From assembly GCA_003149565.1 (NCBI GenBank), contig QCWH01000010.1:1-50622 (forward strand): DNA of 50,622 nt, written 5' to 3'. Source of the DNA: Marivita sp. XM-24bin2. GTDB lineage: Bacteria > Pseudomonadota > Alphaproteobacteria > Rhodobacterales > Rhodobacteraceae. The translations under genes and the position numbers were made by a program. Below, one piece after another: positions 8,288 through 14,651 of the stretch. Position 1 is the stretch's first letter. Each line of letters opens with the position of its first letter. Under the pieces are notes generated by a model. That model worked only from the letters and a program-made list of their open reading frames with translations. It was not told the DNA's origin and ran no database searches.

Positions 8288-9156
8288 GGTGCAAACACAA
8301 AGACACGTGCCAACACCCCGTTATGGTCAGACCCCAGAAGAGGCCGTGGTATCGCGTCACCGCCACCCGGCGCATAAACATGGTTGATGGGAAGCGGCGC
8401 ACCCAGCTTTTTGAACGTTGGGAACAATTTGCCCGCACGGGCGGTGTTCGTACTTCGCGCCAACTGACGCAGCGCATGCGACCAAGGCACCATGTTGAAA
8501 TCGCCACCGATGACCACCGGCTCGTCCAGTTCAGACAAGACAGGCAACAGGCGGTCGAGTTGCTCTGACTGACCATGCGGCCACGGCCAGAAGGCATGCA
8601 AGCTAAAGGCCCAGAACGGGCCTTGTGGAGATAGAACCTGGATGCCAACAAGCCCTTGGCCCTCGATGCAGATCTCACCTTCGACCGGCCAGCGCGACAG
8701 GATCGCGACACGTGCCCATTCGACCAGCGCGCAGCTGGCCTGATAGGGGTAATCCGGTCGCAATTCCCGCACCAGAGGCGCGTTGCGCGAGGTCAATTCC
8801 TGCAGTGTGACAATATCAGGATTTGCCGCGCGGATTTCTGCAGCCAGCGCCGTCACCTGATCATTCTGAAACAACAAATTTTTCTGATAGATCGTAACCG
8901 GCCCATCGGGGTGCGATATATATTTCTGCGCCACAATCTGCGCCATAGCCGCAAGACACAGGACGGCGACGCTCCACCGCGCCCACGCAGGCCAAGGCGA
9001 CCAGATCACCCACAGCGCAAAGACCACGGCCAGTGGAATTCGAAAGACAGCAAGACTGTCACCGGATGGATGCAGCGCACCTGCAAAACTGCCGAAAAAC
9101 GCAGCCCCCAACGCAAGGGATACGATGCTCACCAAGACGTCTCTGGCTCTCACCAT
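8284..9156 (-). CDS. Membrane-anchored endonuclease/exonuclease/phosphatase family protein
   Basis: The 290-residue protein has three N-terminal hydrophobic helices (about residues 5-25, 36-52 and 57-75) followed by a DNase I-like catalytic domain. Motifs visible are TIYQKNLLFQND, ADIVTLQE-like NPDIVTLQELTS (metal-binding glutamate), SLHAFWPWP, VIGGDFNMVPWS and the C-terminal GSDHNGVLARV. Members of this fold hydrolyse phosphodiester bonds in nucleic acids, phosphoinositides or sphingomyelin; the actual substrate is not evident, and many such membrane-linked copies are uncharacterised. The ATG at 9156 has GGAG nine bases upstream. Its stop codon overlaps that of the convergent dddP remnant. 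Confidence 0.85.
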   Translation of the reverse strand: MVRARDVLVSIVSLALGAAFFGSFAGALHPSGDSLAVFRIPLAVVFALWVIWSPWPAWARWSVAVLCLAAMAQIVAQKYISHPDGPVTIYQKNLLFQNDQVTALAAEIRAANPDIVTLQELTSRNAPLVRELRPDYPYQASCALVEWARVAILSRWPVEGEICIEGQGLVGIQVLSPQGPFWAFSLHAFWPWPHGQSEQLDRLLPVLSELDEPVVIGGDFNMVPWSHALRQLARSTNTARAGKLFPTFKKLGAPLPINHVYAPGGGDAIPRPLLGSDHNGVLARVFVFAP

Positions 9157-9264
9157 CCCGTGACGCTCCCGACACAAGTCTTGCGCTTGCAGCCATCGCC
9201 GCACACTCTTTGATCAACAGAAACGCCAAAGGGCTGCGCTGCCCCGGCCCCAAGGATCGAATAC

Positions 9265-10473
9265 ATGACCACCGAACGCATCACCTTTCCCGGCCATTCC
9301 GGCGCGCCCTTATCGGCGCGGCTGGACCTGCCTGACGGTCCCCATCTGGCCACTGCCCTTTTTGCGCATTGCTTCACCTGTTCCAAGGACATTCCGGCCG
9401 CCCGGCGGATCGCCGCGCGTCTTGCCTCGATGGGAATCGCGGTGTTGCGCTTTGACTTTACCGGGCTGGGCCATTCGAAGGGAGAGTTCGCCAACACCAC
9501 TTTCTCTTCGAATGTCGATGACCTGCACGCAGCCGCGGCCTATCTGGACGGGCGCGGCATGGGACCGAACCTGCTGATCGGGCATTCGCTTGGCGGCGCA
9601 GCCGTGCTCCGCGCTGCGGCTGACATGCAAGGCGTCAAGGCCGTGGTCACGATTGGCGCGCCCTACGATCCTGAACACGTCACCCACAATTTCGCCGATG
9701 CTCTGGCCGATATCGAAACCGAGGGTCAGGCACAGGTGGATCTGGGGGGACGTCCATTTACCATTCGCCGAGAGTTTGTCGCTGACGTCAAAGCGCAGGT
9801 TATCGGCCCCGTGATCCAAAAGCTCAAGGCCGCGCTGCTGGTCATGCACGCCCCGCGCGACGAGGTGGTTGGGATCGAGAACGCGACCAATATCTTTACA
9901 GCCGCGCGGCACCCCAAAAGCTTTGTCACTCTGGATGATGCCGATCACCTGATCACCGAGGACCGCGACGCCGAGTATGCCGCGGATGTCATCGCCGCCT
10001 GGGCCGGCCGGTATCTTGATCTCGCGCGCCCCGGTCCGCCGATTGGCGCGCCCGAAGGGATCGTACGCGTGTCCGAAGCTGACCCGCAGGGGTTCTTGCA
10101 GGATGTTCAGGCGGGACCGCATCACTTGCTGGCAGATGAGCCGCTCGCCTATGGCGGCACAAATCGCGGCCCATCGCCCTACGGGATGCTGGCAGCAGGT
10201 TTGGGCGCGTGTACCTCCATGACCCTGCGCATGTATGCGCGCCGCAAGGGCTGGCCGCTGGAGCATGTGTCCGTCGATGTCAGCCACGACAAAGTCCATG
10301 CCCAGGACGCCAGCACGCCCACGGCCACGAATATCGACGTCTTCCGCCGAAAGATCAGCGTGACCGGACTGCTGAGTGACGACCAGCGTCAGAAACTTCT
10401 GGAGATTGCCGACAAATGCCCGGTTCACAAAACTCTCGAAGCTTCCAGCCGGGTCGAAACCGAACTGGTGTGA
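9265..10473 (+). CDS. Fused alpha/beta hydrolase - OsmC peroxidase-like protein
   Basis: The 402-residue protein joins two domains. Residues 1 to about 255 form an alpha/beta hydrolase with the oxyanion segment AHCFTCSKD and nucleophile elbow GHSLGG (Ser108), followed by the acid and histidine region (APRDEVV, DADHLI). Residues about 265-402 form an OsmC/Ohr-like domain with its two redox cysteines, Cys316 in GACTSM and Cys385 in CPVHKTLE. OsmC proteins reduce organic hydroperoxides through these cysteines; the hydrolase might release the lipid or thioester substrate, but this is inference. Such fusions are common in Roseobacters. It begins 108 bases from the divergent nuclease-like gene and is followed by a palindrome doublet. 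Confidence 0.92.
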   Translation: MTTERITFPGHSGAPLSARLDLPDGPHLATALFAHCFTCSKDIPAARRIAARLASMGIAVLRFDFTGLGHSKGEFANTTFSSNVDDLHAAAAYLDGRGMGPNLLIGHSLGGAAVLRAAADMQGVKAVVTIGAPYDPEHVTHNFADALADIETEGQAQVDLGGRPFTIRREFVADVKAQVIGPVIQKLKAALLVMHAPRDEVVGIENATNIFTAARHPKSFVTLDDADHLITEDRDAEYAADVIAAWAGRYLDLARPGPPIGAPEGIVRVSEADPQGFLQDVQAGPHHLLADEPLAYGGTNRGPSPYGMLAAGLGACTSMTLRMYARRKGWPLEHVSVDVSHDKVHAQDASTPTATNIDVFRRKISVTGLLSDDQRQKLLEIADKCPVHKTLEASSRVETELV

Positions 10474-10480
10474 CAGGCGG

Positions 10481-10524
10481 GGAGACGCGTCGACGCGTCT
10501 CCTGCGATCCGTAGACGGATCGCA
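10481..10524. terminator. Palindrome doublet after the OsmC fusion gene
   Basis: Two palindromes lie back to back: a perfect 22-mer with arms GGAGACGCG/CGCGTCTCC (10481-10502) and a 22-mer with arms TGCGATCCGT/ACGGATCGCA around AG (10503-10524). They begin seven bases after the stop codon. There is no T-run, so they may act as 3'-end stabilisers or factor-assisted terminators. They belong to the palindrome family that recurs in this window. Confidence 0.6.
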
Positions 10525-10580
10525 CTGCGCTCTGCTCATAATCGTCTTGAGAATTATGAATTTGTCTCAAGACAGGAAAT

Positions 10581-10622
10581 ATGACAGGCAGGATTAAACC
10601 TTCCGACGCACAGGCCTGTCAT
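10581..10622 (+). promoter_or_regulatory. Leader hairpin that covers the start codon of the homocysteine methyltransferase gene
   Basis: Perfect 9-base arms ATGACAGGC (10581-10589) and GCCTGTCAT (10614-10622) are separated by 24 bases, and the right arm ends inside the ATG start codon at 10621. In mRNA this would hide the translation start. A second inverted repeat, GTCTTGAG/CTCAAGAC (10544-10551 and 10566-10573), lies just upstream and could compete or stack. The gene encodes a methionine-synthesis enzyme, so metabolite control of translation is conceivable, but no known riboswitch class is recognised. Confidence 0.4.
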
Positions 10623-11637
10623 GACAAACCCGCTTCCTGATCTTCTGTACACCCGCGACTGGCTTCTGGCCGATGGGGCAACCGGCACCAATCTGTTCAA
10701 CATGGGGCTTGAAAGCGGTGATCCGCCCGAGTTCTGGAACGAAACCAAGCCGGACAACATTCGTGCGCTCTATCGTGGCGCGGTCGACGCCGGCAGCGAT
10801 CTGTTTCTGACCAATACATTTGGCGCCAATGCATCGCGTCTCAAGCTGCACAATGCGGGTCATCGCGCGCGAGAACTGTCGCGGATCGGCGCCGAGATAG
10901 CCCGCGAGATCGCCGACAGTGCAGGTCGCACCGTCATTGTCGCCGGATCCGTTGGCCCGACGGGCGAAATCATGGAGCCGGTCGGCACCCTGTCTCACGC
11001 CGACGCGGTCGAGATGTTCCACGAACAGGCTGAGGGCCTCAAGGAAGGTGGCGTTGACGTCTTGTGGGTCGAGACGATCAGCGCGCCGGAAGAGTATCGC
11101 GCGGCGGCTGAGGCCTTTGCACTGGCCGAAATGCCATGGTGCGGCACGATGAGCTTTGACACCGCCGGGCGGACGATGATGGGCATGACCTCGGACGGCA
11201 TGGCCGAGATGATCGAGACACTGCCCAACCCGCCGCTTGCTTTCGGTGCAAATTGCGGTACCGGTGCATCGGACCTGTTGCGCACTGTGCTTGGCTTTGC
11301 AGCCGCGGGAACAGAGCGCGCGATCATCGCGAAAGGCAATGCCGGGATCCCGAAATATGTCGATGGGCACATCCATTATGACGGCACACCCGAGTTGATG
11401 GCGCGCTATGCCGTGATGGCCCGCAACGCGGGTGCCAAGATCATCGGCGGCTGCTGCGGCACGATGCCAGACCATCTGCGGGCGATGCGCGCAGCTTTGG
11501 AATCGACACCCAAAGCCGATGCGCCGACCCTTGAAGAGATCGTCACCGAAATCGGGCCCTTCAGTTCCGAAAGTGATGGCACAGGCGACCAGAGCGACGC
11601 GCCCAAGCGCGAACGCCGAGGCCGCCGCCGGGCCTGA
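10621..11637 (+). CDS. bmt: Homocysteine S-methyltransferase component (often annotated betaine-homocysteine methyltransferase)
   Basis: It transfers a methyl group to homocysteine to form methionine. The 338-residue TIM barrel has the zinc-binding cysteines of the Pfam S-methyl_trans family: Cys212 in GANCGTG and the pair Cys278-Cys279 in GGCCGTMPDH. The N-terminal LADGATGTNLF and TNTFGAN segments are typical of the homocysteine domain of MetH. In Phaeobacter inhibens a gene in the same setting (next to a corrinoid protein and a DUF1638 protein) has been shown genetically to be one part of a split B12-dependent methionine synthase; I rely on recollection of that work. The methyltetrahydrofolate domain is not in this window. 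A betaine-dependent role cannot be excluded. The C-terminal tail is unusually basic (KRERRGRRRA). Confidence 0.85.
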   Translation: MTNPLPDLLYTRDWLLADGATGTNLFNMGLESGDPPEFWNETKPDNIRALYRGAVDAGSDLFLTNTFGANASRLKLHNAGHRARELSRIGAEIAREIADSAGRTVIVAGSVGPTGEIMEPVGTLSHADAVEMFHEQAEGLKEGGVDVLWVETISAPEEYRAAAEAFALAEMPWCGTMSFDTAGRTMMGMTSDGMAEMIETLPNPPLAFGANCGTGASDLLRTVLGFAAAGTERAIIAKGNAGIPKYVDGHIHYDGTPELMARYAVMARNAGAKIIGGCCGTMPDHLRAMRAALESTPKADAPTLEEIVTEIGPFSSESDGTGDQSDAPKRERRGRRRA

Positions 11638-11721
11638 CCGCGTCAGACAGTTTCCGCATTGACCACCGTTTGGACAGAAATGGGGGAAGCCGTGACATAT
11701 GCGGCCTCGCTTTGCCTCGGG

Positions 11722-12807
11722 TCAGAACAGGCTCAGCTGATCTCCGGCACGCGGCGGCGGAGAAAACGCGGTGCTGTCCAGTGGCGGCAGATCACCGTCA
11801 AGCCCAAGCCGTCTGCGCGCTTTGGTGAACCGCTGCGCGATCAGGCTGGCATAGGCTCCCTCGCCACGCACGCGCTTGAAGAATTGAGCGTCGTAGACCT
11901 TGCCGCCATGCATCTCGCGCAGTTTGGAGAGAATGCGCGATTTGCGTCCGGGATAATGTTCATCGAGCCATTCCTCCCAAAGCGGAGCCACTTCCAGCGG
12001 CAACCGCAGCATCGCCCATGTGGCCGCTGTCGCGCCCGCGTCTCGGGCTGCGGTCAGAATCGGTTCAATCTCGGGATCGGTCAAACCGGGCACAATCGGC
12101 GAGATCATCGCACGCACCGGAATCCCGGCCTGCGTAAGACGACGGATTGTCTCCAACCGGCGCGACGGGCTGGGCACGCGCGGCTCCATACGACGACTCA
12201 AATCCGGGTTCAGCGTCGTGATCGTCACACCGACACGCACCAGTCTCTGGCTCGCCATCTCGGACAGAATATCGATGTCCCGTTCGATCAATGTGCCCTT
12301 GGTGGCGATCATCACCGGATGCCCGAAATCACGCAGCACGCCGAGGCAGGCACGCATGATTTCGCGATCCCGTTCGATCGGTTGGTAGGGGTCCGTATTG
12401 GTGCCAATGGCAATCGGCGCGACGCGGTAGCGCGATGCGCGGAGTTCTCGTTCAAGGACCTGCGCCGCCTCCGGGCGCGCCACCAGCCGTGTCTCGAAGT
12501 CGAGACCCGGCGACAAGCCGAGCCAGGCATGGGATGGTCGGGCAAAACAGTAGATGCAGCCGTGCTCACAGCCCCGATAGGGGTTGATCGTCCGGTCAAA
12601 GGAAAGATCCGGAGAGTTTACGTAGTTGATCAATTTGCGCGGGCGCTCTTCAGACACGTGCGTACGAAGGGGTGCCGCGGCTTCCGACAGGTCCCACCCG
12701 TCATCCTCGTCGATCCGTCGCAACCGTTCATACCGGCCGGTGTCGCGGCTTTGCGCGCCGCGCCCGCGGCGCTGATCGTGCGGGACAGGTCTGTCAGGAT
12801 GGGCCAT
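11722..12807 (-). CDS. PA0069-family radical SAM protein (SplB-like)
   Basis: The 361-residue protein has the radical SAM cluster motif CEHGCIYC (Cys80, Cys84, Cys87) inside INPYRGCEHGCIYCFAR. AIGTNTDPYQPIE and VMIATKGTLIERD follow, as in the COG1533/SplB-related PA0069 family. SplB itself repairs UV spore photoproduct; the PA0069 branch is of unknown function. A perfect SOS box overlaps its promoter, which favours a DNA-damage role. Read on the minus strand, a promoter of the form TTGCCT-N17-TACATT (12842-12814) places the transcription start at or very near the ATG at 12807, so the mRNA may be leaderless. It is embedded between the two plus-strand methionine synthase parts. Confidence 0.88.
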   Translation of the reverse strand: MAHPDRPVPHDQRRGRGAQSRDTGRYERLRRIDEDDGWDLSEAAAPLRTHVSEERPRKLINYVNSPDLSFDRTINPYRGCEHGCIYCFARPSHAWLGLSPGLDFETRLVARPEAAQVLERELRASRYRVAPIAIGTNTDPYQPIERDREIMRACLGVLRDFGHPVMIATKGTLIERDIDILSEMASQRLVRVGVTITTLNPDLSRRMEPRVPSPSRRLETIRRLTQAGIPVRAMISPIVPGLTDPEIEPILTAARDAGATAATWAMLRLPLEVAPLWEEWLDEHYPGRKSRILSKLREMHGGKVYDAQFFKRVRGEGAYASLIAQRFTKARRRLGLDGDLPPLDSTAFSPPPRAGDQLSLF

Positions 12808-12819
12808 TCCGCGAATGTA

Positions 12820-12834
12820 GAACGAAAGAAGAAC
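12820..12834 (-). promoter_or_regulatory. SOS (LexA) box upstream of the radical SAM gene
   Basis: The sequence is GAAC-N7-GAAC (GTTC-N7-GTTC on the gene strand), the LexA-binding consensus of alphaproteobacteria. It fills most of the spacer between a TTGCCT -35 (12837-12842) and a TACATT -10 (12814-12819) with 17-base spacing. LexA bound here would block RNA polymerase. The same perfect pattern occurs upstream of lexA in this window. Confidence 0.8.
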
Positions 12835-12990
12835 ATAGGCAACCCATCCCCGCTTTCACAAATCCCCGGCATCGAGCGCGTCGGTTGCGTTCCCGCGCAT
12901 GTCGGATTTCACCAAGTGGCTACGTCGGAAAACGACGATTAGTCCATAAAACAATCACGAGCGGCCCCGCTCGCGTCTGGAGTGACATAC

Positions 12991-13695
12991 ATGGCTGACG
13001 AAGAAGACGATATCATCCTCGCGGATCTCAACGACGAGGAACTGGTCGAGCAGATGTTCGACGATCTCTATGACGGTCTCAAGGAAGAGATCGAGGAGGC
13101 CGTGAACATCCTGCTGGAACGCGGTTGGGAACCTTACGACATCCTGACCAAAGCGCTTGTCGGCGGCATGACCGTCGTCGGCAATGACTTCCGCGACGGC
13201 ATTCTGTTTGTGCCAGAGGTGCTTCTGGCTGCAAACGCGATGAAGGGCGGTATGGCGATCCTCAAGCCGCTTCTGGCCGAAACCGGCGCGCCGCGTGTTG
13301 GCAAGATGGTCATCGGCACCGTCAAGGGCGACATCCACGACATCGGCAAGAACCTTGTATCCATGATGATGGAAGGTGCCGGTTTTGAAGTTGTCGATCT
13401 GGGAATCAACAATCCGGTCGAGAACTATCTCGAAGCGATCGAAACCGAAGAGCCCGACATCCTTGGTATGTCCGCGCTGCTGACCACAACCATGCCCTAC
13501 ATGAAGGTAGTCATCGATTCGATGGTCGAGAAAGGCATCCGCGATGACTACATCGTTCTCGTCGGTGGCGCGCCCTTGAACGAAGAGTTTGGCAAAGCAA
13601 TCGGCGCAGACGCGTATTGCCGGGACGCTGCGGTGGCTGTTGAAACCGCAAAAACGCTCGTGGGTCGCAAGCACAATCAACTTGCCGCAGGGTAA
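12991..13695 (+). CDS. Corrinoid (B12)-binding methyl-carrier protein, part of a split methionine synthase
   Basis: This 234-residue protein has the two-domain plan of MtbC/MtaC and of the cobalamin module of MetH. A helical cap domain (about residues 15-95, with DGILFVPEVLLAANAMKGGM) is followed by a Rossmann-like B12 domain containing GTVKGDIHDIGKN. His116 there is the lower axial ligand of cobalt. MSALLTTTMPYM and LVGGAPLNEEFG complete the cofactor pocket. It would carry the methyl group between a donor methyltransferase and the homocysteine methyltransferase encoded upstream. The ATG at 12991 has GGAGTGA nearby; the first 15 residues are very acidic. A strong terminator follows. Confidence 0.9.
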   Translation: MADEEDDIILADLNDEELVEQMFDDLYDGLKEEIEEAVNILLERGWEPYDILTKALVGGMTVVGNDFRDGILFVPEVLLAANAMKGGMAILKPLLAETGAPRVGKMVIGTVKGDIHDIGKNLVSMMMEGAGFEVVDLGINNPVENYLEAIETEEPDILGMSALLTTTMPYMKVVIDSMVEKGIRDDYIVLVGGAPLNEEFGKAIGADAYCRDAAVAVETAKTLVGRKHNQLAAG

Positions 13696-13720
13696 TTCAG
13701 TGCGGAAACCCGCTTTTTTC

Positions 13721-13746
13721 GGCCTCGCCTTGCGGCGGGGCCTTTT
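13721..13746 (+). terminator. Rho-independent terminator after the corrinoid protein gene
   Basis: A 9-base stem GGCCTCGCC/GGCGGGGCC (one G-U pair) closes a TTGC loop and is followed by TTTT, 26 bases after the stop codon. The next gene begins 45 bases later with its own ribosome-binding site. Confidence 0.88.
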
Positions 13747-13791
13747 AATATCCATCGAACTGCCCCATATTTTGTGGGCAAGGAGATCGAT

Positions 13792-13965
13792 ATGCCAGTG
13801 ACAACATTCGCTTCGATGATCTTGGCCGTGATCGCGGCATCCGGGCTGACGGTCTGGGCGATGGCCCAGTTCGGGATCATCAAGGTCCTGCCTGCCCTGA
13901 TCGCCGTAGCTCTGCTGGCGCGATGGGGCCTGACCCATGTGCACGGCGATGATGAGCCTGCCTGA
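13792..13965 (+). CDS. Small two-helix membrane protein upstream of DUF1638
   Basis: This 57-residue protein begins MPVTTFASMILAVIAASGLT and is nearly all hydrophobic, with two membrane helices (about residues 6-27 and 31-48) and a short polar tail VHGDDEPA. A strong AAGGAG lies six bases before the ATG at 13792, so it is very likely translated. Its last 17 bases overlap the start region of the DUF1638 gene, which suggests translational coupling. No family is recognised. The position suggests a link to the B12-dependent methionine system, but this is inference only. Confidence 0.65.
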   Translation: MPVTTFASMILAVIAASGLTVWAMAQFGIIKVLPALIAVALLARWGLTHVHGDDEPA

Positions 13966-14590
13966 CGACACCACCCTGACAGATGCAGGATTAGCAGCGC
14001 GCGGCAAAGGCCGGGTGCTGATCATTGCCTGCGGTGCGCTGGCGCGCGAGATTCTCGCCATTCGGGATGCCAATGGCTGGACCCATCTCGACCTCACCTG
14101 TTTGCCTGCGATCCTGCACAACACGCCGGACAGGATCGTACCCGAGATCCGGACCGCCGTTGAGGCGCACCGCGACACTTACGAGAGCATCTTTGTGGCC
14201 TATGCCGATTGCGGTACCGGCGGCTTGTTGGAGGCAGCCTGTCGCGACCTGGGTGTCGAGATGATCGCCGGACCGCATTGTTACAGCTTCTTCGAAGGCA
14301 ACGCAGCCTTTGCCGCCCGCGATGAACTGACGTCGTTTTACCTGACGGACTTTCTTGTTCGACAATTCGATGCCTTTGTCTGGAAGCCTCTGGGGCTGGA
14401 TCGGCATCCGCAGCTGCGCGACATGTATTTCGGGCACTACACGACGCTGGTGTATCAGGCCCAGACCGATGACGCCGCATTGACGGCGACGGCGCAGCGC
14501 TGTGCAGACCGCCTGGGCCTCGCGTTCGAGCGGCGATATACCGGATATGGTGATCTGGCCACTCAAATGCAGGAGTGGGCGACCGTCTGA
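13949..14590 (+). CDS. DUF1638 domain protein linked to corrinoid methyltransferases
   Basis: The protein of about 213 residues has the DUF1638 signature: VLIIACGALAREILAI near the N terminus, LTCLPAILHNTPDRI, FVAYADCGTGGLLE, the segment GPHCYSFFEGNAAFAA, and C-terminal FERRYTGYGDL. Conserved cysteines and histidines suggest metal or cofactor binding. In Phaeobacter inhibens a DUF1638 gene at the same place is needed for methionine synthesis alongside the split methionine synthase (recalled, not checked); its biochemical role is not established to my knowledge. Starts at 13937, 13949 and 13952 are all possible; none has a strong ribosome-binding site, consistent with coupling to the overlapping small membrane protein gene. 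Confidence 0.82.
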   Translation: MMSLPDDTTLTDAGLAARGKGRVLIIACGALAREILAIRDANGWTHLDLTCLPAILHNTPDRIVPEIRTAVEAHRDTYESIFVAYADCGTGGLLEAACRDLGVEMIAGPHCYSFFEGNAAFAARDELTSFYLTDFLVRQFDAFVWKPLGLDRHPQLRDMYFGHYTTLVYQAQTDDAALTATAQRCADRLGLAFERRYTGYGDLATQMQEWATV

Positions 14591-14602
14591 GGGGCCGGCA
14601 TG

Positions 14603-14645
14603 CGTTTCCGTCGACGGAAACGGCGGACGCATCGATGCGTCCGCC
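14603..14645. terminator. Palindrome doublet between convergent genes
   Basis: Two perfect palindromes share one base: a 20-mer centred on CCGTCGACGG (14603-14622) and a 24-mer with core ACGCATCGATGCGT (14622-14645). They lie between the DUF1638 stop codon (14590) and the stop codon of the convergent gene (14652), so they can serve both strands. No T-run is present. Confidence 0.65.
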
Positions 14646-14651
14646 AGATCC

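Noticed and set aside
9205-9220. TTGATCAA in the divergent gap before the hydrolase-OsmC gene as an FNR site
   Set aside because: An FNR box needs TTGAT-N4-ATCAA; here the halves are fused without a spacer.
9310-10539. A 409-codon frame opposite the hydrolase-OsmC fusion
   Set aside because: It is a shadow of a well-supported gene with both OsmC cysteines and the GHSLGG motif.
10525-10620. A known riboswitch (SAM-II, SAM/SAH or cobalamin) upstream of the homocysteine methyltransferase gene
   Set aside because: None of the conserved core sequences of these classes is recognisable; only simple inverted repeats are seen.
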